DNA from: an uncultured Spirochaetales bacterium
GTDB taxonomy: Bacteria > Spirochaetota > Spirochaetia > Sphaerochaetales > Sphaerochaetaceae
Reading direction: 5' to 3'
Length of the DNA: 34,637 nucleotides
Assembly: GCA_934276485.1 (NCBI GenBank)
Contig: CAKQTE010000053.1
Coordinates: 1 to 34,637 of the forward strand
Positions 23,862-32,462 of the stretch are shown here, one piece after another. The notes under the pieces were generated by a model, which saw nothing but the letters and a program-made list of their open reading frames with translations, did not search any database and had not been told where the DNA came from. How positions within the stretch are numbered: the first letter of the stretch is position 1; each line of letters begins with the position of its first letter. A program made the translations under genes and the position numbers.

Positions 23862-23899
23862 AAAAATGAGCCTAGAAGAAAATCCCTCTTCGTAGGCTC
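23862..23899 (-). terminator. Terminator separating the liv/CBS operon from the reductase-aconitase X operon
   Basis: On the minus strand GAGCCTA pairs with TAGGCTC (23899-23868) with an inner GAAGA/TCTTC helix, followed by ATTTTTA. It lies after the CBS-ACT gene, so the downstream operon should have its own promoter. Confidence 0.75.
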
Positions 23900-23944
23900 A
23901 AATTGAGCATTATCGATATATAAACATTAAGAAGAACCTATTGA

Positions 23945-24589
23945 TCAGACCTTTCTGACATCAAGAATCTCATTTACAAGAGGCTTTATGATATCTATCA
24001 AGTCCTCTTCAGATATATTCTGGACCTTGACTGTACAGATGGCATTTGTAGGATCTGTTCCCATGAATGTGCCAAATGAGATTATGTCATAGCCTTTGTC
24101 AGCAAGAGCTTTTGTAATTGTCGCAATTGTTCCAGGCTGGTCTTTTACCAAAAAAGTAATTCTTGTTCCATAGTGCTTTGAACCAAAGAGCTCAAGAAGA
24201 ATCTTAAACAAATCACTTTTTGAAACTATTCCAATGAGCTTTGTCCCCTCAACAACAGGAAGGCACGATAGATCTTGTTCAACCATCAATCTTGCAGCGT
24301 CTTCAATTGCGGTGTCCCTTGTAATTGTCACTACATCCTTGCTCATAAGCTTTTTAACAGTAAGCTTTGACAAGAGGTATGCCATCTCATGGATTGAGAG
24401 AGTTGAAACAGGAGATGGGGATGCATAGAGAATATCCTTCTCTGTAATGATTCCCAAAAGGTTCTTATCTCCATCAATAACAGGAAGACGATGAACCTTC
24501 TCTTTCTTCATAAGCTCAGAAGCTTCTACTACGCTCATATCTACAGTTGCTGTTACTGGATTTCTAGTCATTCTGGTTTCAATAATCAT
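23945..24589 (-). CDS. CBS-pair and ACT domain protein (AcuB-like)
   Basis: 214 residues with GGAGG before the ATG. Two CBS motifs (about 1-60 and 75-135: VHRLPVIDGDKNLLGIITEKDIL; LSCLPVVEGTKLIGIVSKSDLF) are followed by an ACT domain (about 145-214: ITFLVKDQPGTIATITKAL). CBS pairs bind adenine nucleotides and ACT domains bind amino acids, so the protein probably senses both. It is the last gene of the liv operon, 54 bases after livF, which fits a role in feedback on branched-chain amino acid uptake. The target is unknown. Confidence 0.88.
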   Translation of the reverse strand: MIIETRMTRNPVTATVDMSVVEASELMKKEKVHRLPVIDGDKNLLGIITEKDILYASPSPVSTLSIHEMAYLLSKLTVKKLMSKDVVTITRDTAIEDAARLMVEQDLSCLPVVEGTKLIGIVSKSDLFKILLELFGSKHYGTRITFLVKDQPGTIATITKALADKGYDIISFGTFMGTDPTNAICTVKVQNISEEDLIDIIKPLVNEILDVRKV

Positions 24590-24643
24590 TTAGAACCTCC
24601 ACAAATTTAATTGTACATTAATTTTCAGGCTTTGAAGAAAAGA

Positions 24644-25372
24644 TTAAGCTCCAAGATAAGCTTTCTTTACATCATCGTTTTCCAGAAGGCTCGAGCCTTT
24701 GTCTTCCAGTACAATTCGTCCATTCTCCATAACGTATCCATAGTCAGAAGCAGCAAGTGCCATACGCGCATTCTGCTCAACCAAAAATACAGTTACCTTC
24801 TCTTCTTTGTTGATGATTCCAATCTTGTGGAAAATATCCTGGACAATAAGAGGCGCAAGTCCAAGTCCTGGCTCATCAAGAAGTATGATCCTTGGACTAC
24901 TCATCAATGCCCTTGCGATAGCCATCATCTGTTGCTCTCCTCCAGATAAGGATCTTGTCTTTTGCTTCCTTCTTTGTCCAAGAATTGGAAAGAAATCATA
25001 CATCTCTTCTTTCTTCTTCTGAATCAAGAATGAGTCCTTGACCATGAATGCACCCATATCGAGATTCTCTTCAACAGTCATATCTGCAAATACATGTCTG
25101 CCCTCTGGAACAAGTGCAATACCCTTCCTTGCAATTAAATCTGTTGTGAGCTTTTGATGCTTTGGCTGACACAACACTTCTCCATCAAGATATATCATTC
25201 CATCAGTAATAGGCTCAAGTGCAACAATGGACTTCAAAAGAGTTGATTTACCAGCGCCATTAGCACCAATTAGAGATACGATCTCTCCTTCTGATACATC
25301 CATTGACACATTTGATAGCGCTTGGATGTTGCCATAGCTAACTGATATGTTTTCGATCTTCAATAGTGACAT
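24644..25372 (-). CDS. livF: Branched-chain amino acid ABC transporter, ATP-binding protein LivF
   Basis: 242 residues. Walker A GANGAGKS, signature LSGGEQQM, Walker B IILLDEPGLGLAP and H-loop VEQNA, the standard LivF pattern. The ATG overlaps the livG stop codon by one base (TGATG), indicating coupled translation. It energises uptake together with LivG. Confidence 0.95.
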   Translation of the reverse strand: MSLLKIENISVSYGNIQALSNVSMDVSEGEIVSLIGANGAGKSTLLKSIVALEPITDGMIYLDGEVLCQPKHQKLTTDLIARKGIALVPEGRHVFADMTVEENLDMGAFMVKDSFLIQKKKEEMYDFFPILGQRRKQKTRSLSGGEQQMMAIARALMSSPRIILLDEPGLGLAPLIVQDIFHKIGIINKEEKVTVFLVEQNARMALAASDYGYVMENGRIVLEDKGSSLLENDDVKKAYLGA

Positions 25373-26142
25373 CAGAAGTAATCCTCCTTTCCAAGATATG
25401 CCTCGATTACAGCTTTATCGTGTTTGATCTCCTCCGGAGTTCCCTCAGTGATCTTGTTACCAAAGTTCAATACTGTAATATCATCACAGATGTTCATGAC
25501 AAGCTTCATATCGTGCTCAATCAAAACAACAGATACTCCTAGGTCCCTGATCTTTCTGATTGTCTCCATCAAGTGATCTGTCTCCTGAGGATTCATTCCA
25601 GCAGCAGGCTCATCAAGAAAGAGAATCTTTGGCTCTGTTGCAAGCGCTCTAGCAATCTCAAGCTCCCTTTGGTGTCCATAAGGAAGATTCTTCGCATCTT
25701 CGGTAGCAAAAGACTCAAGATTGAAGAACTCGAGCCATTTCATCGAATCTTCAAAGATCTTCGTCTCTTCATCCTTCATTCGTACATAGCTTTTTACAGC
25801 TTGAAAGAATCTATTCTTGCCACCTACTTTAAAGTGTCTTCCAATCATTACATTCTCAACTACGGACATATCCTTAAAGAGTCTGATGTTCTGGAATGTT
25901 CGCGCAATTCCCAATCTACAGATTTCATTTGAACTCTTTCCTGTGATATCCATATCCTGGAATATTACCTGACCGCTCGTGGGAGTATCGAGGCCTGTCA
26001 TATTGTTAAAAAGCGTTGTCTTTCCAGCGCCATTAGGACCAATAAGACCTGTGATCAGGCCCTCTTCTGCATGAAAGTTAACATTGTTTACTGCAAGTAC
26101 ACCACCGAAGGCTCTTGTTAGATTCTTAGTTTCCAGAAGCAT
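25372..26142 (-). CDS. livG: Branched-chain amino acid ABC transporter, ATP-binding protein LivG
   Basis: 256 residues. Walker A GPNGAGKT, Walker B ILFLDEPAAGMNPQE and H-loop IEHDM. The signature position reads LPYGHQRELE, the normal LivG variant. The ATG at 26142 lies inside the last codons of livM (17-base overlap) and follows AAGGAGG. Confidence 0.95.
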   Translation of the reverse strand: MLLETKNLTRAFGGVLAVNNVNFHAEEGLITGLIGPNGAGKTTLFNNMTGLDTPTSGQVIFQDMDITGKSSNEICRLGIARTFQNIRLFKDMSVVENVMIGRHFKVGGKNRFFQAVKSYVRMKDEETKIFEDSMKWLEFFNLESFATEDAKNLPYGHQRELEIARALATEPKILFLDEPAAGMNPQETDHLMETIRKIRDLGVSVVLIEHDMKLVMNICDDITVLNFGNKITEGTPEEIKHDKAVIEAYLGKEDYF

Positions 26143-27049
26143 TTTTCGCCTCCTTTTTTACCTTTGGTCCATAAGAGAACTTCTCTCTTCCAAATAGTCC
26201 CTGTGGTCTCCAAATCATCATAACAACCAAGATCACACCAAACAGTACCTGTTTGAATTGAGCAGGAATTACCGAAGAAAGTCCCGTAAGTTGAGGGAAA
26301 TATGAAATCAATTGAATGATGAATGCACCAACAATACATGCTGCAAAGTTTCCCATACCACCAAGAACAACCATGCAAAGTACCATAATAGATACCATGA
26401 AAGTATAAGTAGATGGTGTTACAGAAAGAACAAAGGATGCCAGGAATGATCCTGCGACTCCCGCAATGCTTGCTCCGAGTGCGAATGCCCATACTTTATA
26501 CTTTGTTGTATTGATTCCCATGGATGCTGCTGCAATCTCATCTTCTCTTATTGCAACTAGCGCACGTCCCATTCTAGAGCGAGCCAAACGCTTAAAGAGA
26601 TAATACGCAAGAAGAACAAATAGCCATAGGACTATCATGAAACCAATCTTCTTGTATGGATTGATCTCATAGCCAAAGAGGCTCATCTTTCCAATACCTC
26701 TTAATCCCATAGGACCATTTGTCAATGAGTCCCAGTTAATGATTACATTACGAACAATCTCACCAAAGCCCAATGTTGCAATTGCAAGATAGTCGCCTTT
26801 CAAGCGAAGAGTTGGAAGACCGATAAGGATTCCACATATAGCTGAGATCAAGACTCCCACTGGGATTGTTGCCCAGAATGACCATCCTAGCTTTACTGAA
26901 AGTATTGCAGTTGCATAGCTACCGAGAGCAAAGAATCCTGCTTGACAGAGCGAGAGCATACCCGTGTAACCAGTGATCAGATTCTGGCCAATAGCCATCA
27001 ATGCATATATGCCTGTATATATAATGATTAGAAGAAAAGTACCAAACAT
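26126..27049 (-). CDS. livM: Branched-chain amino acid ABC transporter, permease LivM
   Basis: 307 residues from the ATG at 27049, which overlaps the livH stop (TGATG); a GTG one codon earlier is also open. Multi-spanning membrane protein with the LivM motifs GYTGMLSLCQAGFFALGSY, LRLKGDYLAIATLGFGEI and ALVAIREDEIAAASMGI. It forms the channel with LivH. Confidence 0.94.
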   Translation of the reverse strand: MFGTFLLIIIYTGIYALMAIGQNLITGYTGMLSLCQAGFFALGSYATAILSVKLGWSFWATIPVGVLISAICGILIGLPTLRLKGDYLAIATLGFGEIVRNVIINWDSLTNGPMGLRGIGKMSLFGYEINPYKKIGFMIVLWLFVLLAYYLFKRLARSRMGRALVAIREDEIAAASMGINTTKYKVWAFALGASIAGVAGSFLASFVLSVTPSTYTFMVSIMVLCMVVLGGMGNFAACIVGAFIIQLISYFPQLTGLSSVIPAQFKQVLFGVILVVMMIWRPQGLFGREKFSYGPKVKKEAKNASGN

Positions 27050-27969
27050 CACACCTTCTCCTTTTCAACCTTGCCAAGAAGACCTTCTGGCTTAAACAAT
27101 AGAATGATGATCAAAATTGCAAATGCAATAGTATCCTTATAGCCTTGTGGAATGCCAAATACAGCAACTCCGAATGTTTCCAGGAGTCCTAGGATGATTC
27201 CGCCTACCATTGCACCCGAGATATTTCCAATGCCACCAACAACAGCTGCAACGAATGCCTTTAGACCAGTCATTGTTCCAAGTGTTGGATAAACCTTGTA
27301 ATCAAGAGCAATAAGCATACCTCCAATAGCAGCAAGCGCAGAGCCTAGTGCGAATGTCAATGAAATAACCCTGTCAGAGTTGATTCCCATCAACTTTGCA
27401 GTATCTTGGTCTAGGGATGTTGCTCTCATAGCCTTTCCCATCTTGCTTTTATCAACAAAGAGCTTTAAAGCTAGCATCATCACAGCCGATACCACCAAGA
27501 TCAATATCTGGTGAGGTGTAATTACAACACCTCCAATATGAATTGGAGAGTTATCGAATGGATAGTTCAGCTTTCTTGAGGATGTACCCCAAAGCCAAGC
27601 AGCTCCATTTGAAAGGATAAAAGAGACACCAATAGCTGACAATAAAGGAGCCAGGCGCGCTGCCTTTCTTAGCGGCTTATATGCAACACGTTCAATTGTC
27701 ACACCCAAAAGAGCACAAAAAGCAGCTGATGTAAGCATAGCGATCAAAAATGCTATGAATGTCCATACACCAAGAGGAGAATCGCCTCTTAATGCATCGA
27801 AGACAAAGAGTCCAATATATGCACCGACCATCAAGATATCGCCATGGGCAAAGTTAATGAACTTCAATATTCCATATACCATTGTATAGCCTAAGGCAAT
27901 CAAGGCATATATTCCACCAAGGGTCAAACCATTGGTTAAATGTTGAAAGAAAACAGAGAAGGAACTCAC
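27049..27969 (-). CDS. livH: Branched-chain amino acid ABC transporter, permease LivH
   Basis: 306 residues from a GTG at 27969, chosen because AGGAG is six bases upstream; a TTG at 27975 directly abuts AGGAG and is less likely. LivH motifs are YALIALGYTMVYGILKFINFAHGD, with its usual first membrane segment, and ATSLDQDTAKLMGIN (the cytoplasmic loop); the C-terminus is FKPEGLLGK. It is separated from livJ by a hairpin. Confidence 0.93.
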   Translation of the reverse strand: MSSFSVFFQHLTNGLTLGGIYALIALGYTMVYGILKFINFAHGDILMVGAYIGLFVFDALRGDSPLGVWTFIAFLIAMLTSAAFCALLGVTIERVAYKPLRKAARLAPLLSAIGVSFILSNGAAWLWGTSSRKLNYPFDNSPIHIGGVVITPHQILILVVSAVMMLALKLFVDKSKMGKAMRATSLDQDTAKLMGINSDRVISLTFALGSALAAIGGMLIALDYKVYPTLGTMTGLKAFVAAVVGGIGNISGAMVGGIILGLLETFGVAVFGIPQGYKDTIAFAILIIILLFKPEGLLGKVEKEKV

Positions 27970-27992
27970 AAACAACTCCTAATTAGAAATGC

Positions 27993-28018
27993 ATATAGCC
28001 CCCAAAAGGGAGCTATAT
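27993..28018 (-). promoter_or_regulatory. Intercistronic hairpin between livJ and livH
   Basis: An inverted repeat with ATATAGC and GCTATAT arms and a CCC/GGG inner pair around AAAA. There is no strong T-run after it on the minus strand. Such hairpins after binding-protein genes usually stabilise the upstream message or partly stop transcription, giving more binding protein than permease. Confidence 0.6.
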
Positions 28019-28035
28019 ATAAGAAAAGCTAAAGG

Positions 28036-29196
28036 CTACTCAACTTTAACAAGCTTACCGTCTTTTACTGTATAAGCTCCAAGATACTCAGGAGTTGTAC
28101 CATTTACCTTATAAACTCCCTGGTATGCAACCAAGTCTCCATTGTCAAGGAAGTTGATCAATCCATTTACGCCTTCGAAGTCCTTAGTCTGTGCAATTGC
28201 ATCACGAAGAGAAGAACGGGTATTGTCAGATCTTGAAAGAGCATCGAACATTACATATGCAGCGTCATATCCATTGCAGGAGAATGAGTCTGGGCCTTCT
28301 CCGTACAATGATTTGTACTTTTCGTAGAAGTCCTTGTATTTCTGAGACTCTTCAACTTGTGCAGGTCCAATATAAACAACCCCATCTGTATAATCAGGAG
28401 CTAGCTTATAGATCTCTGGGTCTGAGAAACCATCACAAGAGAGGAACTTAGCTGTAACACCAAGCTGTGCAGCTTGCTCAAGAATCTGAGCCATCTCAAC
28501 TGTATAGTTAGGAATGTAGATAGCCTCTACTCCACTAGCCTTTAGCTTGGTTAGCTGAGTCTTGAAATCCTTATCTCCAAGCTGAGCAGTCTCAACGTCT
28601 CCAATCTTTCCACCGCAAGCGATGAAGGCCTTGCTCATTCCTTCATACAAGCCCTGGCTATAGTCATTCTTTACATATAGAACACCGATATTCCTGTATC
28701 CAAGCTCTTGATAGAAGTAGTTACCTGCAACTTCGCCCTGAAGACCATCGGAAACAACTGTTCTGAATACATAGCTACCAATTGCTGTGATGTCCTTATG
28801 TGTTGCACTAGGAGTGATCATTGGAATTCCTTCTGCCTGAACACGCTCACCAACCGCAAAGGAAACACCTGTGAATACCGGTCCGATAAGACCTACGATC
28901 TTATCTTGGCTAGACAACTTCTCGATAGCAGCAAGACCTTTTTCTGTGCTACCTTCGCTATCCTCAATGATAAGCTCTACAGGCTTGCCATTGATTCCAC
29001 CCTTTTCGTTGATTTCTGATACAGCTAGCTTAACTGCATTTGAAATTCTTATCCCGTAGTTGGCATTGTCCCCTGTCATAGGACCGATAAAGCCAATTTT
29101 GTGAGATCCTGCATCCTTGGACTCTGAAGAACCAAGAGCAAAAAGAGAACAAATAGAAGCGCATAAACACAACAAAACGAGCAAAATCTTTCTCAT
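28036..29196 (-). CDS. livJ: Branched-chain amino acid ABC transporter, substrate-binding protein LivJ
   Basis: 386 residues. Signal peptide MRKILLVLLCLCASICSLFA; cleavage could be signal peptidase I type after LFA, or at a relaxed spirochaetal lipobox using one of the cysteines. The mature protein is a periplasmic-binding type I fold with IGFIGPMTGDNANYGI, VGLIGPVFTG and YDAAYVMFDAL, all typical of Leu/Ile/Val-binding proteins. Related proteins also bind other amino acids or amides, so exact specificity is not certain. GGGAGG precedes the ATG. First gene of the liv operon. Confidence 0.93.
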   Translation of the reverse strand: MRKILLVLLCLCASICSLFALGSSESKDAGSHKIGFIGPMTGDNANYGIRISNAVKLAVSEINEKGGINGKPVELIIEDSEGSTEKGLAAIEKLSSQDKIVGLIGPVFTGVSFAVGERVQAEGIPMITPSATHKDITAIGSYVFRTVVSDGLQGEVAGNYFYQELGYRNIGVLYVKNDYSQGLYEGMSKAFIACGGKIGDVETAQLGDKDFKTQLTKLKASGVEAIYIPNYTVEMAQILEQAAQLGVTAKFLSCDGFSDPEIYKLAPDYTDGVVYIGPAQVEESQKYKDFYEKYKSLYGEGPDSFSCNGYDAAYVMFDALSRSDNTRSSLRDAIAQTKDFEGVNGLINFLDNGDLVAYQGVYKVNGTTPEYLGAYTVKDGKLVKVE

Positions 29197-29240
29197 ATAT
29201 TACCTCCCATAAATTAGGTAAAGGAAAATTTGATTTACAA

Positions 29241-29267
29241 TATGCAATAATTTGCATATTTATGCAA
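29241..29267 (-). promoter_or_regulatory. Candidate operator at the livJ promoter
   Basis: Three 7-base half-sites alternate in orientation: TATGCAA (29241-29247), TTGCATA (29252-29258) and TATGCAA (29261-29267). This gives two overlapping palindromes, including TTGCATATTTATGCAA. They overlap the likely livJ promoter, 45-71 bases upstream of the ATG. The rest of the 29197-29510 gap is very AT-rich, contains the start region of the divergent lipoprotein gene, and shows no gene. Confidence 0.55.
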
Positions 29268-29510
29268 GAGATAATCATTTTATATTTCACAAATTTTTAA
29301 GAAATTTAAACAAAATTTTTATAACTTATTTCAAAACAAGATTTAATTTAAATTAATAGAAATATATTTTGTAATATCATAACAAAACAGACAAAATGGC
29401 CCAAATCTGTTCATGAAATATTGACTATTCCAGTAAATCCATATCAAATTAGTGAGGTTATAAAACACTTGATTATTTTTTTGTACGATAAATATAAAGG
29501 AACAAAAACA

Positions 29511-32348
29511 ATGAACTCTAAATCATACAAGATCCTATCTTCGATAGTTCTAGTATCAATACTTGTTTTTTCATTAATAAGTTGCAGCGATCAATCATCG
29601 GCTGAAGCAGCAACAAGGAATTTGACTATCAAGCTTGAAGGAGCTAACACCCGCACAATAAGACCAGAGACTCTTACTACACCTGGCTATTATGAGTTAA
29701 CACTCACCGATAGTGGAAATCCAGAAAGAACATATCAAGCCAATAGCGAAACAACAACTATCACTATCAATGATGTTCTTATCGGAAGATACTCAATTAA
29801 TGTCAAAGCTTATAAGGATTCAACAAAGAGCGTACTTCTTGCAGAGGGCATGAGTACTATCGATGTAACTCCATCTGGTGACAACACAGCTCTTGTTGTT
29901 CTAAATGCACTCTCTTCTGGCGAGAATCTTACAGGAACAATAGCAGTAACATTCGATTGGTCTGAGCTTTTAACATCCACAAATACGTTATTTATGGATG
30001 CACTAAAGAACAATCAAGTAGCTATCACATTAAAGAACCTAGAAAACAACGAAACCTATAGAAAGGAAAATATCGACAGTTCTTCAACATTCTACACATT
30101 CACTGTAGATAATGTTCCAGTATCCTCTGGATTTTCTGGACAATTCGAGATCACATACACAAAAGATGCTGCTGAATATCTACTAGCTCGCATGGAAGTT
30201 GAAAGCATCCAGGTATTCTCTGGAGAGACAAGCGTCAAGACATATAAACTTAATCAAAACAATGTAATCGACTATTCGAAAGCTCCTCAAATCACTCTTA
30301 CTTATGGAGAGGCTCATCCAGATAGCGAAATTCTTGTAACATGGCCTAGTGTATATGGTAACGGCAAGGACATGTTCAAGACAGTTACATTGACTATCAA
30401 GGACGAGGCTAGCTATGCCCAAACAGAGACTATCACATATCCAAACGACAATATCGCTAGTGGTCTGTCTTCCTATACATTCTCAAGCCTTACAGCCGGA
30501 ACAAAATACACTGTCTCGGCTACAGCTATCACAAGCGATGGCGCTGAAGCAAACACAGCATCAGCATCCTTTATGCCAAAGGTATTTGTAGTATCTGTAT
30601 CAATTGATGAGACAAATATCACATCTCCTATTTCAGTTGGGAGCACTATCACACTATCAGGACAAATTGGACCAGAGACAACTACAATAAAAGATGCAAC
30701 ATGGACTGTAGCAGAATCTGATGTTTTAGAACTTGTAGGGAATGCTGATGTCGCACTTCCTGCAGAAGCAACCTTCAAGGCTCTAAAGCCAGGAGAGACT
30801 ACTGTAACTCTTACTGCCAAAGACCAGAACATCAACAAGGAAGATGTTTCCACAACCACAACAAAGAAGATACAAGTAAAGCTTGCTCAGCCAAGTGCGC
30901 CAAGTGCATCTACCCTATCTTCAGAAAAGCCATATTCAATTGATGTTTCATGGACACTAAATGACTATGTAGATAGCGTCCTATTATATAGAAAGGATAA
31001 TGCATCATCAGACTTTACTCTTCTTGAGACATTCTCCTCTCCTGTAACTAGCTACACAGATACTAAGGATTTGAAGACAAACTCTTCATACACATATGCT
31101 ATTCAGGTTAAGTCAAACGTTGGAGAATGGGCAACAAGTGAGATCTCTACAGAATCAAACGCAATCAACCCTAGTGCACCAGCTATATCGATTCAGAATG
31201 CAACACTATCTCCAAACCAAGAGATCGTATTTGCACATGCTGATTTCTCGCTTGAGAAAGGCTTTTACGTAACAGCAGAAAAAGGTGCAACACTAACTCT
31301 TCAGAACGCTGAATCACTTTCTGGCGCAACAAATTTCCAATGGATGATCAATGGCGTTAAGCAAGGCGATGCATCAAACAAATTGACAGATTTAACTATT
31401 ACATATAGCACAAATGGCGTTAATCAAAATCCTCAAATGGTCAACTATGCAACTCTCTCTTGCGAAAAAGACGGTCTTAAGTATAGCGGATCAGTTGCTT
31501 TCAGAGCTTTAAGCATTGTTGATACTGGAGTTTCTCTTGCTATCAATGGCAAAAAAGAAGCAACCTTTACTGATTATGATGAAGCTCAATCTCTTACAGC
31601 AACAGTTGCTCCTATAGATGCAGACCTAAAGACAATCTGCTTCACTTCAAGCAATCCTGAAGTTGCAAGTGTAGATGCAAATGGAGTTGTTTCATTTCAT
31701 CCAGAAAAGACAGGCGATGTTACTATCACAGCAACACCTATGTTCGGCACATCAGATAGCATTACAATTCATGTACTACCTGGAGCAAGGACCATTTTGA
31801 ATGAAACTATCAAATATCTGCAACAACAACTCAAATACGTAGACTCAAAGGTATTCAACGAGGACTGGGATACAACTGAATCAAAAGTCCAAGAAACCTT
31901 AACCATGAATAGTTCTGAATTCCTTGCTTCAAATCCTGGATATATCTCATTGAATTCAACATTCAATCGAGTAAAGCAAGTTACATATTTTGAAAGCAAC
32001 CCGATGGATCTAATCTGGAATTTCACTGTTACAAACAAAATCTACAAAGAATTCACAGTTGAAACCATGACAAATATCAAAGCAATAGCAAAGGATGGAG
32101 GTGCTGCAGGTTACTTAGGAAATGATCCTCTTTATATGTTAGGGCAGAATAATATTGGATTGTTGAAAGCAACTCCATCTGAGAAAAAATATTATGCAAC
32201 TATCAACTTCAATGCAGTAACAATCAATGATGATTCTAAACGAGGAGGTTCGTTCCTTGTAACAATATTTGACAAAGAAACAAACTCTCAAATAACTCAA
32301 GATGAAATTGCATATGATGAATCTGTAAATTCGCTCTATATCAAATAG
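29511..32348 (+). CDS. Large surface lipoprotein with bacterial Ig-like (Big_2) and fibronectin III-like domains
   Basis: 945 residues. The ATG at 29511 is chosen because AAAGGA precedes it and it starts a lipoprotein signal peptide with lipobox LISC (lipidated C25). The region after about residue 30 has repeated beta-sandwich-like segments rich in Thr and Ser. Recognisable domains are an Ig-like segment (about 360-455), a fibronectin III-like domain (about 459-545; SWTLNDYVDSVLLYRK...YTYAIQVKS) and a Big_2 domain (about 670-757; SSNPEVASVDANGVVSF...GDVTITATP). The C-terminus is unassigned. Probably exported to the cell surface for adhesion or carbohydrate contact; the specific role is unknown. 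It is divergent from livJ. Confidence 0.8.
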   Translation: MNSKSYKILSSIVLVSILVFSLISCSDQSSAEAATRNLTIKLEGANTRTIRPETLTTPGYYELTLTDSGNPERTYQANSETTTITINDVLIGRYSINVKAYKDSTKSVLLAEGMSTIDVTPSGDNTALVVLNALSSGENLTGTIAVTFDWSELLTSTNTLFMDALKNNQVAITLKNLENNETYRKENIDSSSTFYTFTVDNVPVSSGFSGQFEITYTKDAAEYLLARMEVESIQVFSGETSVKTYKLNQNNVIDYSKAPQITLTYGEAHPDSEILVTWPSVYGNGKDMFKTVTLTIKDEASYAQTETITYPNDNIASGLSSYTFSSLTAGTKYTVSATAITSDGAEANTASASFMPKVFVVSVSIDETNITSPISVGSTITLSGQIGPETTTIKDATWTVAESDVLELVGNADVALPAEATFKALKPGETTVTLTAKDQNINKEDVSTTTTKKIQVKLAQPSAPSASTLSSEKPYSIDVSWTLNDYVDSVLLYRKDNASSDFTLLETFSSPVTSYTDTKDLKTNSSYTYAIQVKSNVGEWATSEISTESNAINPSAPAISIQNATLSPNQEIVFAHADFSLEKGFYVTAEKGATLTLQNAESLSGATNFQWMINGVKQGDASNKLTDLTITYSTNGVNQNPQMVNYATLSCEKDGLKYSGSVAFRALSIVDTGVSLAINGKKEATFTDYDEAQSLTATVAPIDADLKTICFTSSNPEVASVDANGVVSFHPEKTGDVTITATPMFGTSDSITIHVLPGARTILNETIKYLQQQLKYVDSKVFNEDWDTTESKVQETLTMNSSEFLASNPGYISLNSTFNRVKQVTYFESNPMDLIWNFTVTNKIYKEFTVETMTNIKAIAKDGGAAGYLGNDPLYMLGQNNIGLLKATPSEKKYYATINFNAVTINDDSKRGGSFLVTIFDKETNSQITQDEIAYDESVNSLYIK

Positions 32349-32364
32349 ACAAAATTGCATCAAG

Positions 32365-32394
32365 CAGGCCTGCCTCTCAGGCCTGTTTCTTTTC
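32365..32394 (+). terminator. Terminator of the lipoprotein gene
   Basis: Two CAGGCCTG octamers (32365-32372 and 32378-32385), each self-complementary, pair into a GC-rich stem followed by TTTCTTTT. Confidence 0.8.
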
Positions 32395-32462
32395 AAACTC
32401 GATATCATTTCCTTCTCACAATATGTTAAAATGGCCATAATTTCGTGAATTGAGGTTTAAAA

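Noticed and set aside
20005..29196. One continuous operon from livJ to the aconitase X small subunit
   Set aside because: A clear hairpin with a T-run at 23862-23899 and a 167-base gap lie between the CBS-ACT gene and the reductase, so two operons are more likely.
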